Source of the DNA: Galbula dea
Taxonomy: Eukaryota; Chordata; Aves; Piciformes; Galbulidae
NCBI GenBank assembly: GCA_013399015.1
Contig: VWZX01006239.1
Coordinates: 122,629-186,628 of the forward strand
Reading direction: 5' to 3'
DNA length: 64,000 bases
The first letter of the stretch is position 1. Each line of letters starts with the position of its first letter. Shown piece after piece: positions 48,401-58,632 of the stretch. A program made the position numbers and the translations under genes. The notes beneath the pieces are model-generated. The model saw only the letters and a program-made list of their open reading frames with translations. It did not search any database and had not been told where the DNA came from.

Positions 48401-51400
48401 CAGAGTGCAATTTCATGCTTTTATTTTTCTTATTAGTCCTATCCTCAGTTTCACAAGGCATTTATAAACACTTTTCCACTGTTGAATAGTCCATAGACAA
48501 ATATTTTATGTATTCCAGTTTTACTATATCTAGCCCATGTTGCCCACTTAAGATCTGTATTACAGTGCTACCACACAGACATTCACATTGTGGAAACAGT
48601 TTTCTTATCAGAAAAATCATGTAAAGAAACATCATATATGTGCATAGATTGAAAAGAGAATTGCTACTTTATTAAATCTCTTCTTAAACTGATGTGTCTT
48701 TTCTTTATGTGGTCTAAATCTTAAAAACAATATGGTTTTATGATCTTTCAGGTAATATGATTGCAAAGTTTCTTCTAGTTATTTTCTGTTAAGCTTCTTA
48801 TACCTGGTACAAGCACAAAGTATTCTTACAAAGACCATGGCATATTCTTATATTTTTTTAAAACATATCCATCCTAAAACTATTTCTGAATGTAAAAGTT
48901 TATCTACATTTTGCAGTTATTTATTGTTGGCTAAGGAGCCAAGAGTTCAGGATTTTATGCCAGCAGATGTATTCACAACCTGGTTGCCAGATGCTCAAAC
49001 ATTACCTTGTGTTTGCTGCATGAAGGCTAACCCTGTGCTCCCTATGGAGATGTTTACAAGGTTTATAAAGGACTCACAAGAATCTGGGGTCTCAGAAATG
49101 AACTTGTGCATAACTAGAAGGCTGTCCAGGAAATGAGGGATGTATAAAGACTGTGAGAGTTAGTAAGTTGGCAAGACTGGAAGCTGAAACACATCCTTAG
49201 AAGAAGCAATGAGGATCATCACCTAAAATATCTCACTTCTGCATTTTTTCTTTTCTGATCTGCATTATTTTAATTTACAGACTCTCACAGCTCTGGACCA
49301 ATTTTCCTAGTGAAACATGGGAGAAGTCACACAGTCACACTATGTCAAGCTGGGCTTTGGTTAGTCAGCTAACTCCTGCACATCACAGTGCCAGAAAGCA
49401 AGCTAAGGGTTAAAATGTGGATAATCACAGGCTAGTGCTACAGCCCATTTCCTGGTCTTGTTTACTTTACAGATATGTATGTGGCCAGCTGTCTGCCAAA
49501 GCTGTAGCTTTCTGATAAAGTCATATTTATCTATAGGATAATGAATCAGACAAAATCAATGCAACATTTCAAATATGGCCTCATTAGTGCCCTTGTTTAG
49601 TGTCAGGAAAAAATATCCAGCAAGTTCCTCAGTATTTCTCTTCTAACTTTCTAGAATTATATTTTCCTTGCCTTATTGCTTTTACATATTGTGTTCAGTT
49701 AGATTCTTGCCACTAACCCTATGATTCTTAGCTAACTCCATGCTTTATGGTTGTGGTCTTTGACAGATTATGTCTTTATTTGTCCCACAGATTTATTAAT
49801 TTGCTTCTGATCCTCCCAGTTTTAGAAGCTCCTTACTCATCCTGCACTCCTTTGGCAGATTTGCTGCAGAGTCTGCTTCACTCCTCAAGTCACACACAGT
49901 GGGAGAAGTGTAAAAGAACAGTGTTGTTAATGCATATGATTTTTTTACCTCCTCATGTAACTTACTATTTCTGTTTACAAATACACTCTGCTTCTGATCT
50001 CCGTAGTCCTGGCTTTTTCTTTTCTTAAACTTCAGAGGTTTTGTGCCATTTACCATTTTGTCTAACAGAGTAGAATCATTTATTTTGAAGTGATTCCAGA
50101 TTAAAGCATTTCTCCTCATCTTTGGCAGTTATTTGTTGCCACCCCTACCCTGCCATCTCTGGTATTCTCAGCCCAGTTGGATTTTTCAGTTTGTTTGTTT
50201 TATAGTTAGGCAGTAGAAGTTCAGTAGAGAAACTGACCTAGACTCCAAGTAACTTAATTTTATTTTATGTGAAGCAGGCCTCATCATCAGTAGTGTTGTA
50301 CATCAGCAGTACCATTGATGATCTTCAACAATACGAAAGAACTAGTGAAATGGTGGGAGCCTGATACTGATGAGACAGAATAACACTGAACAATCACTGC
50401 AGTAGCATAAGGAGCCATTGCCATCAGGGAAATTGCATGCAAAAGGATCACTTGGTATAAATAGCTTTCTCTTTTTATTTTTTAAAGAACTGTATAAACT
50501 ACTTCAGTGATTGGCACCTGTCTTACCCAGGTGAGTTTGCAAAACCAGTTAGTGGAAACTGAAACTTGGACAGCAATACCCAGATTGTACAGTTCTGAGT
50601 TTCAATTCATAAGGGTATGTTAACTTCAGTTTTGCCTCTCTCCTTTCCTCTCTTTTTTTCTTCACTCTCACAACTTTCAAATTTTTTGCAGTCTTTAACT
50701 TCTTTTATATTTTGTATATTAATATAGGCTTTAGTGCCACAGGAGAAGTAAACACAAACCCAATTTCAGACATAGAAGAATGCAGACCTCAAGAGATCTA
50801 TCTGGGAAGAAATACCAAATGTTTACATTTTAGTTTCTTTGACACATAGGATCTACTAGGTAAAAGAAATTGGTTGTAAATTTCAGTTTCTGCATGATAG
50901 GTTTTTCTCCATGAGCAGCGTTTAAAGTGGTTCACTTTACATGCATAGGCAAAGAAATCCGAAAAGACAAGCCAATCTGTATGCAAAAATAATTTCTTTT
51001 ACACTGGTTTTACACAAGAGTAAATCTGTTAACTACAGTTGGCTTTTTTCCAGGTTTCCACTAATGTGAAGTGAGTATCAAGCTCAAAGTTAATGTTAAC
51101 AGGGGGAAGACTACGCTAACAGCTGAGAAGATACTCTACTGAATGGAAAGTGAGTATTTTCACTGCAAATCCTGGCTCCTGTCACTCTATTTTCCAAATA
51201 ACTTCCTCTAAGAGGCTGTGAAAGTAGAGTAGATTATTTTCAATGCCAATAGACAGAGATCTGAGCAGCTTCATTCCCAGAATAGCACTTCTGTTTTCCC
51301 TCACGAGATGCATGGCATAAGAGTGTAACAAACTGAGCCAAACTGAAGTCATGCTGTAAGAGAAGTTTCTGATGATCAGTATATTTTCCAAAACTTTGGA

Positions 51401-54400
51401 TTTATTTGAAAATGTATATAGGAATAGGAGAAAGAAAAGATAAGTAAGTTATATTTTCCATCTCCTACTTGCAATAGATTGTCCAGTGCTTTAATATCAA
51501 GGTTTACATAATTGATTATATCTGGGGTTGCAAAGATACTTGACTGCAATTATCTTCACAGTTAGGTAACTGGGATTATTTTTTGGGGTTTTTTATGACA
51601 AAATACAGTACTGAGGAATAAACACACAAAAAAGTAAATTTCTTATTTCTCCATATGCCAAATAATATGCCAAATTAAATTTTGATGTTCTTAAAATTTT
51701 TGTTAAGCTACACTCTATGCATTCTGTAATTCTGAAATTTTTATTACCTCTTCTCAATACTCTAAGAATTAATGACCATGAAAAATACATAATAATTAAG
51801 GTCCAAAGCAAGGCACATGATCAGTATAATAATAATTACTCACTGCATTAAAAAAATTGCTGAAACTATAAACTGCTTTTCTTAGAATACATAGTGTTTT
51901 CCATAAATAACAGTTTGGAGACAGAAAAGAAAAAGCTGATGGTTATGTGTCCATTTTTTATTTCAAATCAGTAGTGTAGGAAGTGTTAAACTAGCCATTA
52001 GTCTTCACTAAATCTGTCAATATTGAACAAAATTGAACAATAACCTGAGTTTAAAAGGAAAACCTCACCACTTTTTCAAGCTGTTCTATTGGGCACCTTT
52101 TAAGTTTTAATTTTTAAGCAGTCTTGTCTTATTCTTATTGAAGAATGTATTCCATTATTTGTCAGTTTGATTTATCAGACAGAAATTTATTTGGATGTTC
52201 TGCCCAATGTAAGTAATGATTAACATAGCTTTGATGTTAATTGTACCAATATAAATATAAGTAACATTTTCCAAAACTCTTGCTCAAGTATTTGAAATTA
52301 GGAGGTCAACTAAAATGCCATAAAATAACCTGATTTCATTGTAAGCCTCATAATTTCCTTTATTTTTTGCACTACTAATGCATCTAAAATAAACTTCCCC
52401 AGCAATTCTGTGAGTGAAGTTTGGCTGAAAAGTGTTACAACAACAAAAGTCATTGCTTTAACCCCTGCAGTCCAAGTATTTATGTACATTGTGGGCTTGC
52501 ACCTATCACAGGGCAACTCATGTCAATCTGCTTTTGCAAAGTTTGTGGCTTTGGGAAAAGCAATGTGTATTTATAAACAATCACACTCCTGGACCTGATT
52601 AAAAGAGTTTTTCATTTATTTTGATGGGAACCAAAGTAGGTTTCTTAAGACATCTACTAGGAAATTTGACCTAAGCAAGAGTAGCACTGTAAGGATAATG
52701 ACATACAGTCTTGTACTGAGTACCTTATATACTAACCTGTGGGAGCAGGGAAATGGAGCCTCCCATTATTGCAGAAGTATTCCATATGATGATTTGACTA
52801 GATAGGTGGGCAGATCCCTCCTAAGTAGAAAGATCACTATCAGCTTATAAGTATGAAAATAGGTGCCACCTTTTTGAATTCTCACCTACAAATTTCACGT
52901 GCAATAAGGTTGCAGAGTTATTTATTGAAATTGGCCTCCAGCACACAGCTTTTTCTCATGCAGATCCTAACAATCTCCAGGGGAGATTTCAACAGCAGCT
53001 GCTACTTCCAATGCTGTAAACAAGGAAGGAAGATGCTTTTGGCAGTGAATGCGAATGATTAGCTCAGGATGTAATTTGTAACTCAGAATTGTTTTGATAG
53101 CTCAGCACTTTTGGGGTATTTATCTTTCCCCAAATGAAATAACAGTCTTTTCAGCTTCAAATAAGTCCTGTCTATCTTGGAGTCACAGAAATGATACCAT
53201 GCAAAATTCAACATTGCCACGGCTCATATATTAAAACTTACTAATCAACAAAAAATTTCAAACAGAAATTCAAACTCTGAAACTTCTACTTAAATAATTT
53301 TTTAAATATTCACAGATACATGAATCTAGGAAATTCACACAAAAGCCAAAGTCAGTTCTGTAAACATTGTGATACATTGTGATAATAAGGGGAAAGATAT
53401 GACAAAACATAACTTGGACTATTCAGATTGCCAAAGTTCCACTTAAGTCTCTGGCTAATATTCGTGATGGCTGATTTTAGATCTCCTGCCTTGTGCCTTA
53501 TTGAAGGCACCATGTCCTCCACATTGTTCTTTCAGGCCTACTGAGACAAGTGATTGTCTTTACTCATTGTACACTTGGTCAATACCTAGGCAAACTGATT
53601 ATTGGACTTTGTGACAAAATGTAAGCTAATTGAATAAGCTTTTTCATCCTTTTTGCAGGGCAGAGAGGCACTGCACCACTGCATTAATGGGGTAAAAGAA
53701 GCAAACCCTAGAGGTACAATCAGTAAAGTTGTTTTTCACTTAGGACTAAAAAAAAAACCAGGAGTGAGACTGCCAACTACAGTAGCCTATGGGTACTTTT
53801 TTTTATCTTTACATGGCCCACTTCACTCCAAAATGCAATCTCTTTGATCTTCTGGATCTCTATTTTCTGCTGACCTTTTATTCATGCCTGCCAACAGCAG
53901 CTTCCTTTCAAAGAAGTAAAAAGTTGATCAGGACAAATTTAGATTTTCACAGTGGAAAACTACCTTAGAAGTACTAAAATGACTTCTTCCTTGATTGGCC
54001 TTTTAAAAAAAAAATATATAATAATAATCTCCTTTTTTTTCCTAACCTCCTTTGTCTCCATGCAGTAGAAAACCAGTCAGGAAGTAAAAGCCATGTGGAC
54101 CTGTCATTGGCAATTCCCTGTGCTGACTGGTAACAGAGAAATAGCAAGAACTTTCTTAAGTCTCCAAGGCAACCTGTTCCAGCAGTGGTGCTCTGTAGCA
54201 GGAGATCACACGGTGGGACTGGAGGAAGCTTTCTGAAACCTGCAAAACTGTGAAGCACAGAAAGAGAGAATGTGCCAACCCCACCCCAAGTGGGAAGTGA
54301 CAAGCCCCTGAAGAATACAGCTCTGACTCAGCATAGGTGGGACCAGGAGTGAGGTGGCTACACCCACACAGAGATAAAAGCAGCCCCTGGGAGTACAGAT

Positions 54401-54519
54401 GATTGGTGTGTGGTGCTGCTGCAGTGGGGGTGTGGTACATCATGAGGTAAATGAAGGTCTGTTCAGGTTGGAGGGGATGCTTAGAGCAAGCTAGTTAACC
54501 ACACATATCAGGACTGCCT

Positions 54520-55044
54520 CTGCTAGGTAAAAAAGAAGGGTGGTTGTCAATGGTGACTCCACTCTGAGAGGAACTGAGAGGTTAGTATGCCAACTGGATG
54601 CAACCCATACAGAAGCCTACTGCCTCTCTGGGGCCCAGGTAAGAGATGTCACTAAGAAGTTCTCTAGCCTGGTGCAATCCACTGGTTACTATCCATTACC
54701 GTTTTTTTTAAGATAAACAGTGATGATGATGTAACAAGAAGCCAGAGGGCAACCAAGAGACACCTTAGGGCCATAGCGGGGCTGGTTAAGGGATCAGGAG
54801 CACAGATAGTGTTCTCTTCTACCCTGCCAGCTGCAGAGAATGATTGGGAAAATAGTGGAAGAATCATGATAATCAATAACTTCATCCAAGCCTGGTACCA
54901 CTGGAAGAGTATTGGGTTTTTGATCAAAGATTGGTTTACATGGCACCAGGACTGCTAGCAAAAGATGGGGTTCACCTATCTGAAAGGGGGAAGAGGATGC
55001 TAGCTCAAGAGTTAGCAGGGCTCATTGAAATGGCTTTAAACTAG
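54520..55044 (+). pseudogene. CR1 ORF1 esterase (SGNH-type) remnant
   Basis: CR1 ORF1 carries a C-terminal SGNH/GDS esterase-like domain. Seen here in order: a block I motif NGDSTLRGTER with the GDS serine at 54558-54560; a segment QVRDVTKKFSSLV; a middle block GAQIVFSSTLPA at about 54797; and a final block KDGVHLSERGKRMLAQELAG with the conserved Asp (54964-54966) and His (54973-54975), ending at a natural stop at 55042-55044. The three blocks lie in three different frames, a T-run at 54702-54709 marks one likely slip, and an in-frame TAG occurs before the last block. It is therefore broken, though the catalytic-type residues survive piecemeal. Confidence 0.8.
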
Positions 55045-55071
55045 ATTCAAAGGGGGAAGGAGATAAAAACC

Positions 55072-55475
55072 ATGCTTGCTAGAGGTGAGCATGGGAGAAA
55101 TATGCTAGTGTTGGAGGAACAATTAATAGCCAGATTGAAGTGCATCTACACCAACGCACACAGCATGGACAACAAACAGGAGGAACTGGAAGCCATTGCA
55201 CAGCAGAGTAACTATGACATAGTTGTCATCATGGAAACATGGTGGAATGGCTCACCTGACTGAAGTGCTGCAGTGGATGGTATAAGCTCTTCAGAAGGAA
55301 CAGTCAAGGAAGGAGAGGTGATGAGGTAGCCATGTACATTAGGGAGTGCTTCAACTGTCTTGAGCTCAATGATGGTACTGACAGGGTAGAGTGTTCGTGG
55401 GTAAGAACTGGGGGAAGGCCAGGAAGGTTGGATTTCGTGGTGGGAACCTATTGCAGACCACCGTACAGGTGAAGG
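55072..55475 (+). pseudogene. CR1 ORF2 endonuclease (APE-type) remnant
   Basis: Start of the CR1 ORF2, 28 bases after the ORF1 stop. The first frame (ATG at 55072, open to 55263) shows CIYTNAHSMDNKQEELEAIA and DIVVIMETWWNGS, the N-terminal apurinic-endonuclease block with the metal-binding Glu in ETWW at 55234-55236. After a stop and shift, a second frame continues with WYKLFRRNSQGRRGD, AMYIRECFNCLELNDG and GTYCRPPYR. The rest of the endonuclease and all of the RT are absent. The ATG at 55072 is only the first in frame; the true ORF2 start is uncertain. Confidence 0.82.
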
Positions 55476-55480
55476 AAGTG

Positions 55481-56319
55481 ATTCTTTCAACTCACCTGCT
55501 GAAAATGTGAAAGGGTAGAATATAAGGGTCTGGCTGTATGGCTATACCTGAAGCAGAGTAACCACTGAATTGTTAAGATGATCATTATCTGAGCTTAACC
55601 AAATCTTTTGAGATTCCGCTCTTTGATGCAGAAGTTACAGCTCTGAACTCATCTCTACCTCTCCAATTGCCAAAGGCAAAGAGATATGCTATGGTGCACA
55701 GTTCTTGCAGCATCAGTCAACTCTTAAACTTGTTAAAAGGTATTAAAAAATACAGCCTTTTGTTAACATCCTTTTTAGTCATGAAAGTGTTGTTCTTTTC
55801 AGAGTTTCCAGCAGGTCTGACAAGTGTCAATGTCAGAGCCCCATAGGGCAATATTTTAAAGTTAGAGTCTTAGAATTGTAAAATAGCATGCTGCAATATA
55901 TGAGAATGATTGAAGACTCTTCTGTTTTCTAGTAAAGAAAATTACCTAGAGATTTCTGAGAACTATTAAGTAATGAAATTGAACTGTGGCAGTAAAGAAA
56001 AATGTTTTTAGGCATTGTGTTATGTGATAAAGTACCTGTGGTCACAGGGATACATACAAAACCTCTCAGCTCAACTGCAGGGGATTGAATGGATTGGCTC
56101 CCTCCCTTTTCCCAATTGCTTTTCTGCTTACATGTGAAGAAATACAAGAAAGGACCCCTTTTTCCTGTGTGGTGTATGGAAAGGTTGTCTTCAAAGGGAC
56201 TAAGCAGCACTGTGCCAGCTGGTCTGGCTTTCGTGTAGTGTGAGAGCGTGGGGAGGTGAAAGGAACATGTCAACCTTCCACCAAACACTTGTGAAAACAA
56301 TGGGTCAGTGCTATGAGAT
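55481..56319. other. Spacer between CR1 and LTR
   Basis: No gene or repeat recognised. The 5 bases GAGAT at 56315-56319 are the left target duplication of the solo LTR. Confidence 0.5.
56315..56319. repeat. Target-site duplication, left copy (GAGAT)
   Basis: Immediately left of the solo LTR; identical to 56844-56848. Confidence 0.9.
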
Positions 56320-56843
56320 TGTGGTGGGTTTAAAGGCTCTTCCCAGCCCCCCCACACAGCAGTTAAAGGAGAGACTGGATTGGAAGTTAAAAACTAAAAA
56401 CTGCTTTAATAACAACAGCAAACATAAATGAAAGGAATATAAACATATACAGGACCCAGATACCGAAACCCACTTCCCCTATACACTGATAATTACAGCA
56501 GTGTCCCTGGCCAGCTCTCCGCATCCCGAAAGCTCCACGTGTGTCTCAGATAGCAGAGGCAGCGAGGAAACAGCAGTACTCAGGTCACAGCAGAGAGAGA
56601 AGGGAGGAGGGCTTTCTCGTGGTCCAGTCAACAAAAGTCCCACAGCAAGCTCCCAAGGTTCCCCTGGCTTCCCCCTGGAGGGGAGGAACATCTGGGGATC
56701 TCAGGTTTCTTAAAGGGACAGTCCAGGCAAGGTGTGTGTGTGGGGGGAAAGCTGATATGGTATTATGTACGTGGTCATGGAATACTTTTTAGAAGACACA
56801 GTTACTGAACAGAATTAATTCTGTTCTAACCCAAACTGTAACA
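56320..56843 (-). mobile_element. Complete solo LTR (avian ERV), 524 bases, perfect 5-bp target duplication
   Basis: On the minus strand it starts TGTTACAGTTTGGG and ends AAACCCACCACA, giving TG...CA ends with short TGT/ACA terminal inversion. A GAGAT duplication flanks it exactly (56315-56319 and 56844-56848). An ATTAAA polyadenylation-type signal lies at 56410-56405, 85 bases before the 3' end, fitting R-U5. No internal ERV sequence adjoins, so it is a solo LTR left by LTR-LTR recombination. A 5-base duplication is typical of ERVL-like, and some other, avian ERVs. Several CpGs remain, suggesting moderate age. Confidence 0.92.
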
Positions 56844-56848
56844 GAGAT
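56844..56848. repeat. Target-site duplication, right copy (GAGAT)
   Basis: Immediately right of the solo LTR; identical to 56315-56319. Confidence 0.9.
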
Positions 56849-56932
56849 GCAGAGCTGGAGGCCATCTCTCTTTATCTGCTTAGCTGGCATAGAGCAGAGC
56901 CCCACTGGATGGTAGAAGGTACAGTTCATGGA

Positions 56933-57850
56933 ATCATCTAATCACCATGACTGGAAATATCCTCTAAGACCATCAAGTCCAACCATCAACTTATCACCAC
57001 CGTGCCCACTAAACCATGTCTCTAAGTACCACATCTTATATTGGCATTGTCTGCAGCCTTACTAAGGGTATACTTGATCCCTTCATCCAGATCATAGATA
57101 AAGATATTGAAGAGAACTAGCCCCAGTACTGCACCCTGGGGAACACCATTTGTGACCAGTCACCAGCTGGATTTAACTCAACCACTACACTTTGGGCTTG
57201 GATCTCCAGCCACTTCCTTACTCAGAAAAGAGTACACCTGTCTAAGCCATGCACAGCCATCTTCCCCAGGAGAATCCCGTGGGAGACAGCATCAATGGTT
57301 TTACTAAAGTTCAAGTAGGCAAAATCCACAGCCTTTTCCTCATTTACTATGCAGGTCACCTCCTCTTTAAATGAGATCAAGTTGGTCAAGTAGGAACTGC
57401 CTTTCAAGAACCCATGTTGGCTGGGCCTGATCCTCTGGTTTTCCTGTGTGCTTGCTGTGTGATTGGACTCAAGACCATCTGCTCCATAACCTTCCCCAGC
57501 ATCAAGGTCAGGCTGACAGACCTATAGTTCCCCAGATCCTCCTTCAGACCTTTCTTATATAAACGAGTGTCACATTGGCTAGTCTCCAGTCATCTGGGGC
57601 CTCCCTAGTTAACCAGGGTTGCTGATAAATTGTAGAGAGTGGCTTAGTGAGCACTTCCACTGATCCTGACCCATAAGCACTCAACTTGATCACCACCATT
57701 GAGTTCTATAGAATCGAAGCACTCTTTAAGGTGCAGAGCTACCCCTCTGCCTCTCCTTTCTTGCTTATTCCTTCTGAAGAGCTTATAGCCATCCATTGCA
57801 TCACTGAAAAGCTATTCCATCATGTTTCTTTGATGATTAAAATGTTAATC
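56933..57850 (-). mobile_element. CR1 LINE with two internal deletions (EN - RT - 3' tail)
   Basis: Reading the minus strand from 57850 down, three CR1 parts lie in correct order and orientation: endonuclease (57850-57661), reverse transcriptase (57658-57040), then the 3' UTR and tail (57035-56933, plus-strand reading GACCATCAAGTCCAACCATC, then CCCACTAAACCATGTC). The joints at about 57659 and 57038 each skip several hundred bases of a full CR1. Colinearity argues for one copy with deletions, not three insertions. The tail at the 3' end is decayed to TCATGGAATCATCTAATCA. Confidence 0.88.
57040..57850 (-). pseudogene. CR1 ORF2 endonuclease/RT remnant
   Basis: Minus-strand coding fossils. Endonuclease part: the ETWW motif reads ET(stop)W because TGG has become TGA near 57833, followed by MDGYKLFRRNKQERRGRG. 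RT part: GFLKGSSYLTNLISF, then AVDFAYLNFSKTIDAVSHGI, which is the first catalytic Asp block (FSK.FD.VSH, here with the D kept). The second catalytic block, normally FADD, reads AADN at 57057-57046, so one of the two essential aspartates is changed to Asn. Several frameshifts and stops are present. Not functional. Confidence 0.85.
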
Positions 57851-58483
57851 CAAAAAATCTACATGTCCATATTCTCTGCTTATATAGGACACATATTTGT
57901 TCCACATGGCTCTCTCACAGAGGGAGTCAATGAACAGACTAATGCTGAACACTCTGCAAAAGCCATAGGTGGGTTTGTTTCTACAGATTTCCTCAAAGCT
58001 TCCTTTAGCTTACAGTGTAGTGTTGAATGCCATAGAAAGCCATATATAAGATTTACTGTTGGGGTACATTACAGCCTCTAGCACATAGTGTGATTTTGAG
58101 CAGGATAAAAAAGCTTAAGATGAGACAGTTGTTTTTATCTCCAGGGGAAACACTGAACTGAGGCTGGAGTCACATATAATAGAAAGAGAAATAAAAAGAT
58201 GCAGAGAACCCTCAGTATAAGGCACTGAAACAGACATCAGTTATATTAAAGGGCAATCAAGGATTGCATCCTGTATCCCAGTGTACTTGCACATAATACT
58301 GCAGTTCCACAAGGTGCAGAGAGCCCATTTGGCAGGTGACACAGAGGAGGCCTCCCCTAGTCCCTGCTGCTGCTGCCTTGTAGCTTGTGTTCCTTGTATA
58401 CAGGAGCTCTGTAATGGTATAACTCCCTAACCCAGTTAAAGCAACTGGATAGCTTGCCCTGCATGAAGGATTGAATTGACTCA
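57851..58483. other. Spacer
   Basis: No gene recognised. The open frame at 57686-58081 on the plus strand starts in antisense CR1 sequence and runs into unique DNA, so it is not a gene. Confidence 0.5.
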
Positions 58484-58632
58484 GATCATAACATCATAGG
58501 ATATTTCAGGTTTGAAGAAATCTCTTGAAGTCATCTAATCCAGCCTTCTACTCAAAGCAGGGCCAGGGGTCATGTCACACCCAGTTATGCAGGGCTTTAT
58601 CTGGCCAGGTTTTGAGGGATGAAGACTCCAGT
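58484..58632 (-). mobile_element. Old CR1 3' fragment
   Basis: Plus strand ACATCATAGGATATTTCAGG, then AGTCATCTAATCCAGCCTTC, TCAAAGCAGGGCCAGGGGTC, and GGCCAGGTTTTGAGGGATGA. It matches in outline the reverse complement of an older CR1 subfamily end with the CAAAGCAGGGCCAG 3' UTR. Confidence 0.75.

Larger units (their letters stand above)
42246..54439. other. Long unique AT-rich region
   Basis: No confirmed gene in about 12 kb. Contents: a (TA)8 run at 42358-42373, (TTTG)4 at 42456-42474, T-runs at 47177-47189 and 54033-54040, and many chance frames. The longest is an unrecognised hydrophobic 139-codon minus-strand frame at 42596-43015. Confidence 0.5.
54440..55480 (+). mobile_element. CR1 LINE 5' half: ORF1 esterase plus ORF2 endonuclease region, 3' part absent
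   Basis: A plus-strand stretch that contains the end of CR1 ORF1 followed by the start of ORF2 in natural order, with no RT, 3' UTR or tail. Most CR1 copies are 5'-truncated, so a copy retaining the 5' half and lacking the 3' end is unusual. It must have lost its 3' end after insertion or by rearrangement. The exact left limit is unclear; 54180-54440 is GC-richer and might be more ORF1. The right limit is near 55475, where the endonuclease block ends in GACCACCGTACAGG. Confidence 0.85.

Noticed and set aside
53653..53847. Acceptor-led frame after CTTTTTGCAG
   Set aside because: Donor options are weak and the downstream peptide runs into low-complexity A and T runs.
54440..57850. Plus-strand CR1 5' half and minus-strand CR1 as one twin-primed (5'-inverted) insertion
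   Set aside because: Twin priming would put the inverted 5' part upstream of the 3' part of the minus copy, that is above 57850. It lies on the other side, 1.4 kb beyond the 3' tail, and both copies contain overlapping endonuclease sequence.
57686..58081. 131-codon plus-strand frame
   Set aside because: Its first third is antisense to the CR1 endonuclease; the rest is unique AT-rich DNA.
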